Shown here piece after piece: positions 1-7,994 of a stretch of 48,595 nucleotides of DNA. Each line of letters starts with the position of its first letter. Position 1 is the first letter of the stretch. The stretch is from positions 1 through 48,595 of IMG/VR virus record IMGVR_UViG_3300031463_000011; one strand, 5' to 3'. Both the position numbers and the translations under genes were made by a program. Under the pieces are notes generated by a model. It ran no database searches, had not been told where the DNA came from, and saw only the letters and a list, made by a program, of their open reading frames with translations. The DNA is from a virus.

Positions 1-322
1 TTCAACCTGATTATAGTTTAGAGATTGTTACTGAACAGTTACTGTTATTACAAACAACAAAATTACTTGATGCAGCTAGTTATGTACAAATCAATGTTAA
101 CGGAACAAAACCAGATGTAATTGCAGTTGCATCAATTTTACCGCCTAACGCTAAGATAATGTATATTTGGCATGGTGACCGTGCTGTAACTGAATTACCA
201 ACATTAAAATTGTTACGTGAAAGAGCGTTAACTACAGACAGTTACATTTTGTATTTTCACAGTAAAGGTGTATCTACACCCGGTAAACAAATTAATTGGC
301 GTCGGCGCATGGAATTGTACTT
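1..322. repeat. Terminal redundancy, left copy
   Basis: Bases 1-322 match 48274-48595 base for base except at 79 (g here, c in the other copy) and 195 (t here, a in the other copy). Both differences change an amino acid of the same glycosyltransferase (Ser/Thr and Leu/Ile). This is the signature of a circular or terminally redundant phage genome assembled with overlapping ends; the mismatches suggest strain mixture or read errors near contig ends. Confidence 0.95.
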
Positions 323-593
323 AATTAAAAATTCATGGGCTGAATGTGTACTTTTCTTAACAAAAGGATATGATACAGTTGGTTGCCACTGGTTAACACC
401 GGAACAGTTCCCAGCTCAAATTAAAACACCATTTTATGGCGGTAACTTTTGGTGGGCACGATCAAGTTACATTGCAACGTTACCTGAATTACCACCTGAT
501 AAATGGAACAATAGATATGAGGCTGAACATTGGATTGGGTTAAATAACCCTACAGCACTTGATCTATGTCCAGGTTGGCCAACTGCCGATTAA
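3..593 (+). CDS. Glycosyltransferase-like protein, 5' end at the other contig end
   Basis: The reading frame is open from the first bases and continues from the ATG at 48213, giving a complete product of about 217 residues once the genome is circularised. The central YFHSKG motif, a GGNFWWARSSYI segment and the RYEAEHWIG segment resemble small phage glycosyltransferase-like proteins of the GT-A type. It probably transfers a sugar to a virion or cell-surface target, but donor and acceptor cannot be read from the sequence. It follows another glycosyltransferase-like gene (47568-48209) by 3 bp and precedes a third (619-1290), so the three form one operon ahead of the portal. No Shine-Dalgarno is visible. 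Starting at the internal ATG at 159 would remove the N-terminal part of the fold and is unlikely. Confidence 0.7.
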   Translation, partial: QPDYSLEIVTEQLLLLQTTKLLDAASYVQINVNGTKPDVIAVASILPPNAKIMYIWHGDRAVTELPTLKLLRERALTTDSYILYFHSKGVSTPGKQINWRRRMELYLIKNSWAECVLFLTKGYDTVGCHWLTPEQFPAQIKTPFYGGNFWWARSSYIATLPELPPDKWNNRYEAEHWIGLNNPTALDLCPGWPTAD

Positions 594-618
594 TCCTATG
601 GCAATGTAACTCTGTAGT

Positions 619-1290
619 ATGAAAATTAGTGTAGTATGTTGTTATTACAAAGAAACATTTTTAATCCCAATTTTCATGGAACATTATGAATCGTGGGTAG
701 ATGAAGTCATCTTAATCACACAACGGTTCCCAGATAATAAAATGAATGATCAGCTTAAAGCTGATTTAATTAATGATACAGTGCGTCGGCTTAAGTCAGA
801 TTGGGCAATTGTAGTTGATGCAGATGAATTTGTGTTACCTAACCCTAGCCGCGGTCAACCACGCCAAATTCTTGAACATGAACAACATACAGATGCTATC
901 CGGGTACAGTTCTGGCGTGTATGGCGCCATAAAACTGAACCTGACATTGACAGAATGAAACCGCCTTACGGCCAACGTCGGTACGGTGAACCTGACCATG
1001 TTAAACCGTGCATATTTAACCTGTCTATACAATGGCATTGTCATATCGGTATGCACGGGTTAAATCGGTTAGATAATAAACCGATTAAATGGGGGCAACC
1101 ATGGGTAGGGTTACATTGGTCAAATGCAGACCCATGTTTCAGCTTAACTCGTACACGTAACGATAGATTAAATCGGTTAAGTACAGAAAATATAGCTAAT
1201 TGCTGGGGGTTTAAGCATGAATGGTTTACTCCAGGTTACCTTGAACAGTTATACACTAAACACATTGAAGATCAACCTATACCGTTCTAG
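619..1290 (+). CDS. Glycosyltransferase family 2-like protein
   Basis: This 223-residue protein starts MKISVVCCYYKE, a beta strand followed by a polar loop typical of GT-A glycosyltransferases. It has a DADEF motif near residue 73, matching the DxD/DxDE metal and nucleotide-sugar site of the family 2/92-like 'Glyco_tranf_2_4' group. The segment WVDEVILITQ near residue 26 fits the second strand. It probably acts in the cytoplasm on a phage-specified or host glycan. It lies between a glycosyltransferase-like gene and the portal gene, separated from the portal by only 8 bp. The family assignment rests on motif recognition; substrate is unknown. Confidence 0.7.
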   Translation: MKISVVCCYYKETFLIPIFMEHYESWVDEVILITQRFPDNKMNDQLKADLINDTVRRLKSDWAIVVDADEFVLPNPSRGQPRQILEHEQHTDAIRVQFWRVWRHKTEPDIDRMKPPYGQRRYGEPDHVKPCIFNLSIQWHCHIGMHGLNRLDNKPIKWGQPWVGLHWSNADPCFSLTRTRNDRLNRLSTENIANCWGFKHEWFTPGYLEQLYTKHIEDQPIPF

Positions 1291-1298
1291 ATTTAATT

Positions 1299-3605
1299 AT
1301 GCAATTTGATCAGCCTGAAGAAATTGACATGATCTGTTACCAGATGCGGTTAGCAGATTTACCACGGTCAGCTAACCGAGCGAAAATAAATGAACTGTTT
1401 AATGGTGTACCGCCTTACACACCTGAAGACGTTGAACGTAACAATATTAAAGTAAACGTAAATTGGTTACGCGGTACGACATTAGCCCATGAAGCACGAT
1501 CAACATTTACAGATGCATTTCTTAATGTACCACGGTTATTTCGTTGTATAACAGATTTCGGCCCAATTCAAAAACGTGCTGAATACAGTGAAATTGTCAC
1601 ACAAGAAATTAATAAAATTGTACGACGTAGTTTGCCCTACTTAGAAACTGTTCGGTCTAAAGTTGCTCAAGACATTTTACATGGCATAAGTCCAATTGTT
1701 TGGCGTACACCAGACGATTGGTGTCCAGAAGCAATTGGTGTTGAAGATGTCATGGTACCAGCTAATACACTCTTAACAATGGTTAACCTACCGTACTTTG
1801 CTATCTGGCGCCAATTTACTGGCCCTGAATTAATCCGAATAACGCGCCTAAAGAAAAATCCAGGTTGGAACATGGACTTAGTAAAACGTTGTTTAGAGTG
1901 GATAGATGAACAAGCAATGATGTTATTCGGATCGAATTGGACAGAAATTTGGAACCCAGAAAAGGCATCTGAACGTGTTAAATGTGACGGCGGTTTTTAT
2001 GCAGGTGACATGGTACCAACTGTTAATGTATGGGACTTTTATTTTTGGGATGATTCAGGTCGTAAATCCGGTTGGAAACGACGTATGATACTTGATTATT
2101 GGTCTACACCGGATCAACCGACTAGTTCAGTTAGTTCAGGTCAATTAACTGCAAATAACGCGTTAGATTTCGGTCGAAACCAGTTTTTGTACACGAGCGG
2201 TGACAGGCTAATTGCACGTGACAGATTAAACATAATCGCATTTCAATTTGCAGATTTAAGTGCAGTTGCACCGTTCAGGTACCATTCAGTACGTAGTTTA
2301 GGTTTTTTGTTGTATGCAGCTTTACAGATTGAAAACAGGTTACGATGTCGGTTTACAGAAGCGATCTTTGAAAATTTAATGCAGTATTTACGTGTTCGTA
2401 ACATAGACGAAGTTGAAGCAGCAATGAAAATTGAACTGCATAATTTCGGTGTTATACCGGATTCAGTTCAATTCGTTACTCAAGGTGAACGGTTTCAGTG
2501 TAATCCAACGTTAGTCGAACTCGGTTTACAAGATATTGACCGACTTGTTACACAACACATGACAAGTTGGCGTCCGCGTACTGAATACAGCGGAACAGGC
2601 GTTGAAAAGACGCGGTTACAAGTGTTAGCTGAAATGCAATCTCAAACCAGCTTGATTTCATCTGCATTAACACAAGCGTATAATTATCAACGATTTGAAT
2701 ATATCGAAATTTTCAGGCGCTTTTGTAATTCTAACTCGAATAATACAGATGTTAAACGGTTTCGTGCTGCATGTGCACAACGTGGTGTACCACTAGATTT
2801 ACTTAAACCTGAATATTGGACAATTGAACCTGAACGTGTGTTAGGTGGCGGTAATCGCACACTTGAAATGGGAATTTGGCAACAGTTAATGGCTGTTCGC
2901 CAGTTGTACGATCCTGAACCGCAACGCGAAATTTTGCGTGGATTTACCTTTGCAATGACAGCCGATCCAGATCGAGCTGAACAACTTGTACCGCGTACAC
3001 CGCACATATCAGATTCGCGTTATGAAGCCCAACTTGCCTTTGGCACATTAATGGCAGGTGGTGTGTTACCGCTTAAATCGGGTATTAACCGACGCGACAT
3101 AATTGAAGGGTTACTCACATGCGCAATGGCAGTTGTGATGCGTATAGATCAAACTGATCGGATGGGTTCAAAAGAAGAAATATTCGGGTTACTTAATGTG
3201 CTTAATCATGTACGGCAACATATAGATCAGTTACGACAAAGTAAGACTGAAAAGGCTTATGTAGCACAATACGATAATATCGTTCGTGCATTAACAAAAC
3301 AGATAGATGGATTTGCGCATCGGTTAGCAGAACATTTACGTGCACAAGGGCCAGGACCAGACGGTCAAAATGAAGCTGTTGCAAAACAGCTTGAAACAAT
3401 GAGTAAAATTCAAGCGCAACAAACTATTGCACAAGCTAAAGCGCAAATTATGCGTGAAACACATGCCCAACGTACAGCGCAACGGCATTTGCAATGGCAA
3501 CTTGAACAACAACGCGAAGAAAAAGAACATCAAGCTAAGTTACGGCACGAAGCTGAAAAGGCTGCAATTAAACTAGCCGAAAAACGGTTAAGTGCAGTTG
3601 TATGA
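1299..3605 (+). CDS. Portal protein
   Basis: The 768-residue product is a mixed alpha/beta protein with a long, charged, Gln-rich helical C-terminus (about residues 700-768) likely to form a coiled coil. Size, composition, the N-terminal NELFNGVPPYTPEDVERNNI segment and position upstream of scaffold and capsid genes fit the dodecameric portal of short-tailed phages, through which DNA is packaged and ejected. Similar portals have an N-terminal wing, a clip near mid-protein and a C-terminal barrel helix. It overlaps the next gene by 4 bp (ATGA), implying translational coupling. No Shine-Dalgarno precedes the ATG. I do not see another portal candidate. The assignment is by gestalt and synteny, not a diagnostic motif. 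Confidence 0.7.
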   Translation: MQFDQPEEIDMICYQMRLADLPRSANRAKINELFNGVPPYTPEDVERNNIKVNVNWLRGTTLAHEARSTFTDAFLNVPRLFRCITDFGPIQKRAEYSEIVTQEINKIVRRSLPYLETVRSKVAQDILHGISPIVWRTPDDWCPEAIGVEDVMVPANTLLTMVNLPYFAIWRQFTGPELIRITRLKKNPGWNMDLVKRCLEWIDEQAMMLFGSNWTEIWNPEKASERVKCDGGFYAGDMVPTVNVWDFYFWDDSGRKSGWKRRMILDYWSTPDQPTSSVSSGQLTANNALDFGRNQFLYTSGDRLIARDRLNIIAFQFADLSAVAPFRYHSVRSLGFLLYAALQIENRLRCRFTEAIFENLMQYLRVRNIDEVEAAMKIELHNFGVIPDSVQFVTQGERFQCNPTLVELGLQDIDRLVTQHMTSWRPRTEYSGTGVEKTRLQVLAEMQSQTSLISSALTQAYNYQRFEYIEIFRRFCNSNSNNTDVKRFRAACAQRGVPLDLLKPEYWTIEPERVLGGGNRTLEMGIWQQLMAVRQLYDPEPQREILRGFTFAMTADPDRAEQLVPRTPHISDSRYEAQLAFGTLMAGGVLPLKSGINRRDIIEGLLTCAMAVVMRIDQTDRMGSKEEIFGLLNVLNHVRQHIDQLRQSKTEKAYVAQYDNIVRALTKQIDGFAHRLAEHLRAQGPGPDGQNEAVAKQLETMSKIQAQQTIAQAKAQIMRETHAQRTAQRHLQWQLEQQREEKEHQAKLRHEAEKAAIKLAEKRLSAVV

Positions 3606-4879
3606 AATACGATATTAATGTATGCGTTGTTGATAATGGGTTGTTCCCCGAATTAGCACTTCGACTCGCACGTGATTTTGCTAAAGTTTATTACTTTACA
3701 CCGTGGGAAGATGCATTTCCTGTAATTGAAAAACGGTTAATAGGCGATAATGTACCTGGCATAATTCGTGTTCAAGAACCGTTTCAAAAACAGTTTAGGC
3801 AACAAGTTCAATTATACGTTTTCCCTGACATATTTCATTCCGGCATACAACAGATGCTTGAAGAACTTGGGTATGATGTCTGGGGTAGTCGTGCCGGTGA
3901 TGAACTTGAAACAAACCGTGTATTTTGGAAACAAAAACAAACTGAGCTAGGGTTACCAACAGGTAATTACACAATTATTTACGGGTTAACTGACCTAACC
4001 AATTATCTTAAGGAACGGCCAACTGAATCTTGTTATATCAAAACTACATCACGGTTACGTGGTACAATGGAAACATGGGAACATCGCGGTTGGCCGGAAA
4101 GCATGTATAAAATCCGTGATTTATACATTAAATTTGGTCCTGCAGCCGAAGAAGCAATTTTTGTTGTTGAAGAACCGATTAAAACTGAATTTGAACCTGG
4201 GTTTGATACATATTGTATAGACGGTCAATTTCCTACCCTACCAATTCAAGGCTATGAAGTTAAAAGTCGTGGCATGCTCTATTCAGCACAAACACGAACT
4301 AACACACCGGATTTATTCGATGATGTAATGCGTAAACTCGGTCCTGTACTAGCTGAATATAACTATCGTAACTTTTTTAGTGCTGAATTTAGGCAAAAGA
4401 TATTGATTGATCCATGTTGCCGTGCACCTAACCCAGGTCTCGGGTTACAACTTGAGATGATTGAAAATTTAAGTGACATCATTTTGTACGGTGCAAAAGG
4501 CAGATTAATTGAACCGAAATTTGTTGCTGAATACGGATTTCAAATTGCATTTACTGCGCATGAAATTGAATCAGGCTGGATACGACTTAAAATAGACCCT
4601 GCACAACGCCAATGGTACAAATTTGTTGAATTTTGTGCTGACGGTGAATACATTGATGTAACAGTTAAACCAGGTGCAAATCGAATAGGTTGGGTACTTG
4701 GTTTAGGTGATACAGTTCAAGATGCATTTGAACATCTTAAACATAACGCAGAACTATTACCTAAAGGATGCCAAGTTGATCTTGAAGCAGCCGAACAAGC
4801 TGTTGATACTGTTATTGCGGCTGAAAAAGCCGGATTAGAATTTGCTGCAGAAACTGTTAAACCAGTAGACGCATCATGA
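3602..4879 (+). CDS. ATP-grasp superfamily protein
   Basis: The 425-residue protein has a Rossmann-like N-terminal third, then YDVWGSRAGDELETNR leading into an ATP-grasp core: a substrate-lid segment near residue 120 (TELGLPTGNYTII), a nucleotide-contacting SCYIKTTSRLRGTMETW near 145, the acidic strand IFVVEEPIKTEFEPGFD near 190, and an FSAEFRQKI...CCRAPNPG stretch with the expected acidic and basic residues near 260-280. ATP-grasp enzymes form amide or peptide bonds through an acyl phosphate. The sequence resembles GARS/carboxylate-amine ligase-type folds, but the substrate is unknown. It is embedded between portal and scaffold and coupled to both neighbours by ATGA overlaps, so it is probably made late and may act on a virion or surface component. 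Confidence 0.65.
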   Translation: MKYDINVCVVDNGLFPELALRLARDFAKVYYFTPWEDAFPVIEKRLIGDNVPGIIRVQEPFQKQFRQQVQLYVFPDIFHSGIQQMLEELGYDVWGSRAGDELETNRVFWKQKQTELGLPTGNYTIIYGLTDLTNYLKERPTESCYIKTTSRLRGTMETWEHRGWPESMYKIRDLYIKFGPAAEEAIFVVEEPIKTEFEPGFDTYCIDGQFPTLPIQGYEVKSRGMLYSAQTRTNTPDLFDDVMRKLGPVLAEYNYRNFFSAEFRQKILIDPCCRAPNPGLGLQLEMIENLSDIILYGAKGRLIEPKFVAEYGFQIAFTAHEIESGWIRLKIDPAQRQWYKFVEFCADGEYIDVTVKPGANRIGWVLGLGDTVQDAFEHLKHNAELLPKGCQVDLEAAEQAVDTVIAAEKAGLEFAAETVKPVDAS

Positions 4880-5115
4880 ATATGCCAGGTCAATTTTTTG
4901 TTAATCAAACACCTGAATGGGATCAGGAAAATAAACCTCGGAAATTACATAATGCAATTGTGTATGATCAAGGCCGCGCACTTGAAAAACCAATTATGAA
5001 AATGATAAATCGCTATTTGAAACGTGACAGCAAAAAGTCTAAACGTAAACGTAAACGTAAAAAATCAACTGCCTCATGGATAGACGATTATTATGAAGAC
5101 ACCAGTTCCGATTAA
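4876..5115 (+). CDS. Small basic protein with a capsid-like N-terminal motif
   Basis: The 79-residue protein begins MNMPGQFFVNQTPEWDQ. It shares a QFFV-x-QTP-xx-DQ motif with the N-terminus of the major capsid protein at 9499. Its C-terminal half carries a KSKRKRKRKKS basic run followed by an acidic tail. The ATG overlaps the upstream stop (ATGA) and its end overlaps the next gene by 23 bp, so it is part of a tightly packed operon. It could be a minor head or DNA-binding protein; I do not recognise a family. The shared motif suggests common interaction with scaffold or portal, which is inference. Confidence 0.6.
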   Translation: MNMPGQFFVNQTPEWDQENKPRKLHNAIVYDQGRALEKPIMKMINRYLKRDSKKSKRKRKRKKSTASWIDDYYEDTSSD

Positions 5116-5383
5116 TTCGCGTCGGTTTACACCTGAACGATTAGTTGCAATACAAAAAATTACAATTGGGTCAAATGACTTTATTGATTTACTTGATTTA
5201 GCTTTCCTTGATTATCAAGAACAACTCTATCAGATTGAACCTGACAATAATGATCATGCACTTGCATTATTGCACATGACACGAGGTGCAGATGAATTTA
5301 AGAAATTTTTAGCTAGGTTAAGTCGCGGGCCGGTGACATTACCGCAAGTTAAGTTATCGGAAAACTTAGACCATAAAGCATGA
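5093..5383 (+). CDS. Hypothetical protein, 96 residues
   Basis: A soluble, mostly helical protein (MKTPVPINSRRF... to ...SENLDHKA). It has no membrane segment, cysteine cluster or motif I recognise. It overlaps the preceding gene by 23 bp and the following gene by 4 bp (ATGA), consistent with a co-translated virion-morphogenesis operon. Acidic stretches around residues 28-55 (LLDLAFLDYQEQLYQIEP) suggest helices that could dimerise. Function unknown; a head-completion or connector role would fit the position but is not shown. Confidence 0.6.
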   Translation: MKTPVPINSRRFTPERLVAIQKITIGSNDFIDLLDLAFLDYQEQLYQIEPDNNDHALALLHMTRGADEFKKFLARLSRGPVTLPQVKLSENLDHKA

Positions 5384-5769
5384 ACGCAGTACAAACAAAT
5401 TTTGAGCTTGAAGAAGATTGTCTAAGTAAGTTGCCGCGTGACTTACTAGACAGCATTGAACTTGTCTTACTAATTGCACTGCATGAAGGTCAAACGATTG
5501 ATTTATCTATGGCAAGTTTAATTGATGAAGCTAAATGTTATGTTCACATGCCGGATACGGTACGGCAAACATTGAAACTGTCAACGTTAAAAGGGTTAAT
5601 CTCAGACAATCTATGCCGTAGACATATTGTTGCCGACATTAGTGGTGATAATCCATCTGAGCATGGTTATACAGGTAAACAGGCATGTGACATGTTGTTC
5701 GATACAAGTTCAGGTTACTTGTGGGTATGGACAGGAACAGATTGGCAACAGGTAGTTACGGCAGCCTGA
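5380..5769 (+). CDS. Paralogous virion-like protein A with W-x-W tail motif
   Basis: The 129-residue protein is a clear paralog of the next gene: both have a LPxxxLxSxExxLLxAL core followed by a CYV(H/Q) segment near residue 50. The C-terminus ends FDTSSGYLWVWTGTDW, a motif shared with the next gene and with the end of the beta-helix protein at 6212. Aromatic W-x-W-x-G-xx-W endings of this kind are common in phage surface and tail proteins. The ATG overlaps the upstream stop (ATGA). Function unknown; it may be a virion decoration or connector protein, or it may carry the C-terminal docking unit of the beta-helix protein. Confidence 0.6.
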   Translation: MNAVQTNFELEEDCLSKLPRDLLDSIELVLLIALHEGQTIDLSMASLIDEAKCYVHMPDTVRQTLKLSTLKGLISDNLCRRHIVADISGDNPSEHGYTGKQACDMLFDTSSGYLWVWTGTDWQQVVTAA

Positions 5770-5770
5770 C

Positions 5771-6142
5771 ATGCTAGCTGAATTAGAAAGTATAGAAACC
5801 TGTTTACCGATTTTACCTGAGAGTGTACTTGAATCGGTCGAGATTACACTGCTCAGAGCTTTAGCAACTGGCGACCAAATCAGTATGGACACAGCTACAT
5901 TGATCAATAATGCACGTTGTTACGTGCAATTAGATAAGGCAACTCGTGACGCTATTCGAATTGAATTCCTCAAACAAATTGTACAGAATGGTATAGGCGG
6001 CGGAACAACAGTTAATTTTGCAATTTACTCAGGTAATTATGGTGGCATTGAACCGCCTTTTACACCGGATAAAAGTGTTGCTATAGCATTCGACACAACT
6101 ACCGGTACACAATGGAATTGGTGGGGCGGCGCATGGCATTAG
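5771..6142 (+). CDS. Paralogous virion-like protein B with W-x-W tail motif
   Basis: The 123-residue protein mirrors the preceding one: LPILPESVLESVEITLLRAL near residues 13-32, a CYVQLD segment near 51, and a final FDTTTGTQWNWWGGAW. The two probably arose by tandem duplication. Its middle holds a Gly-rich GIGGG stretch that the paralog lacks. It starts 1 bp after the upstream stop and has no Shine-Dalgarno, so translation is likely coupled. Role unknown; position and aromatic ending favour a virion component. Confidence 0.6.
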   Translation: MLAELESIETCLPILPESVLESVEITLLRALATGDQISMDTATLINNARCYVQLDKATRDAIRIEFLKQIVQNGIGGGTTVNFAIYSGNYGGIEPPFTPDKSVAIAFDTTTGTQWNWWGGAWH

Positions 6143-6211
6143 TCAGTACCCAGCACACACATGATAAGGCCGCATCGAGACACAACCAACCGACTAAATA
6201 AGAAACGCAAT

Positions 6212-7840
6212 ATGTCAACGGTACGAACGCCATATTCGCTACAGACAGTTGCCGCGTTAACTGTACTGCTATTACTATGCGCTGCCCCCAGTCAGGCTGC
6301 ATGGTATGCAAATGAATTTACAACAAATGCGTCTGGTATAGCACGTCAACTTACAACGAATATAGCGACAAGTGCAGTTGGGCAGTTAACAAATGTTAAA
6401 TTGACTGAATTTACAACGAATAATTGGTGGGCACAGGCAATCGTTAACACAAACATTATTGTTGCACCACTGCCTGTTGGCGCGAATAGCAGTTTGACTT
6501 GGAGTAACTTACAATGGGCACTTGATCAGTTGACTAATACAACTGCAGATGCTAGGCAGGGACGCGGTGTATTGTTTATTCCCGCAGGTACCTATTACGT
6601 AAATAACACACTCGTAATTCGTAACAATGGTGTTAAGATAGTTGGAGCTGGTCCAGAACGCACTTTAATCTTTGCTTCGGTGGATGATAAGAATGTGTTC
6701 GAGTGGCAACCGACAAATTCGTCTTATGGTGGTACGTGGGCGTATTGGCTTACCGTGGAAGACTTGAGCGTACGTAAAAATCAAAAAAATTATACGCAAA
6801 GCCAATCAGCCGCATTTAAGCTCGCGCCGTGGAATCAGAACTACTCTGGGCACGTTTGTTTTCGTAATTTGTACGTTGCAGGGTTTTATTATGGTTTTTA
6901 TGTTAGCAATGCCTGGGATTACATTTTCGAACATGTATATGCGTACGGGTGTAACCATTCATTTTGGTTAAGTAAAGTTGATGCTTGCACACTTATCTCG
7001 TGTGAGGCTGGTGATGCATATAACGTAACGTATCGGACTAACTGGTCAGGTGCACCATATTCGAGTGGCATTGAATACATTAATGGTGGATTCCAGCTTG
7101 TTTTAATTAATTGTGAAGGGCGCCGTGCAGATAACTTTTTACATGTCGGTAGTGGTACAATAGGCGTGTTTATCTCAGGTCTAAACCTTGAAGAGATGTG
7201 GACAGGGCCGCATATGCGATTTGACGGTGGTGAAAGTGTCGTGATCCAAAATGTACGTATGGCGCGCGGTTCGACAAATTATAATCCACGTTTCAAATTT
7301 ACTTACGCAGGTACAACTGCATCAATTATCGGTTTTTTCCCGACAGATAACATTAACGCTTGGCCTGAAATTGAAGTGCCAAATTCAACATTTAACCTGC
7401 ATTACTACGGTAAATATGCTGTTATTGTAACGAACGCTGCTACAGGACAAAAAACTTGGGTACCGCACTATATCTCAACAACAGCCGGTATTAGCTTTAC
7501 CAATACACCACTTTACGCTACACACATAATAAGTACGCAAGGATTTAAGTTACCGCAGCTTTCATCTATACCAACAAATGTAATAGACACTGCAGGTACA
7601 ACAACAAACTGGGTTTTGGCAAATGTAGCTGGTCAACTAAAACTTATTGCAACGAATAAAAGTGCAGCTAGTTCATATTTAATACGTAATTTACCTGCAA
7701 TAACCATTGCAAATTTGGGTGGCAATGGACCGACCTCACCAGGTGCATTTGTAGGTGACATGGTGCTAGACATTTACAATGACTATAACTATTTATGGAT
7801 TTGGGATGGTGAATTGTGGAGAGGCGTTAACAATTATTAA
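6212..7840 (+). CDS. Secreted beta-helix (pectate-lyase-like) tailspike or depolymerase
   Basis: I start at the ATG at 6212 because it opens a classical Sec signal peptide: a short n-region, a hydrophobic core (AALTVLLLLCAAP, residues 14-26) and a likely cleavage after SQA (residue 29). The in-frame ATG at 6161 would add 17 residues before it. The mature 513 residues contain the entry motif GVLFIPAGTYYVNNTLVI followed by repeated short beta strands with 'xGxxxERTLIF', matching Pectate_lyase_3/GlmA-like right-handed beta-helices of tailspikes and polysaccharide lyases. The C-terminus ends YLWIWDGELWRG, the motif shared with the two preceding proteins. A signal peptide is unusual for a virion protein, so it may be exported by the host as a depolymerase. 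TN-rich composition resembles verrucomicrobial secreted proteins. Confidence 0.65.
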   Translation: MSTVRTPYSLQTVAALTVLLLLCAAPSQAAWYANEFTTNASGIARQLTTNIATSAVGQLTNVKLTEFTTNNWWAQAIVNTNIIVAPLPVGANSSLTWSNLQWALDQLTNTTADARQGRGVLFIPAGTYYVNNTLVIRNNGVKIVGAGPERTLIFASVDDKNVFEWQPTNSSYGGTWAYWLTVEDLSVRKNQKNYTQSQSAAFKLAPWNQNYSGHVCFRNLYVAGFYYGFYVSNAWDYIFEHVYAYGCNHSFWLSKVDACTLISCEAGDAYNVTYRTNWSGAPYSSGIEYINGGFQLVLINCEGRRADNFLHVGSGTIGVFISGLNLEEMWTGPHMRFDGGESVVIQNVRMARGSTNYNPRFKFTYAGTTASIIGFFPTDNINAWPEIEVPNSTFNLHYYGKYAVIVTNAATGQKTWVPHYISTTAGISFTNTPLYATHIISTQGFKLPQLSSIPTNVIDTAGTTTNWVLANVAGQLKLIATNKSAASSYLIRNLPAITIANLGGNGPTSPGAFVGDMVLDIYNDYNYLWIWDGELWRGVNNY

Positions 7841-7980
7841 TAGGCTGGCTACCCAATTGAAACCTAAACAAAAATATCAAAATAGCCGGCACTACGGCCG
7901 GTATTGCAGCGCACATGCAACTAGTTGGGACAACGGAACTGGGGAAAACTTGCCGCTTGGGCGGTGAGCTGCCAGCCTAA
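7841..7980 (+). ncRNA. Structured intergenic RNA, closed by a long-range stem
   Basis: The space between the beta-helix gene and the scaffold gene can fold as one domain. An 8-bp closing stem pairs 7842-7849 (aggctggc) with 7971-7978 (gccagcct). Inside, 7852-7858 pairs with 7923-7929, a hairpin sits at 7882-7900 (gccggc loop gccggt), and a short hairpin ccgc-ttgg-gcgg sits at 7953-7964. No U-run follows, so it is not a simple terminator. It could be an RNA processing or stability element, or a small structural RNA. Folding was done by eye. Confidence 0.45.
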
Positions 7981-7994
7981 AAGAAAATTTTAAT

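Noticed and set aside
159-593. Separate start at ATG 159 for the first glycosyltransferase gene
   Set aside because: The frame is open to base 3 and continues from the ATG at 48213 after circularisation, so the internal ATG is not the start.
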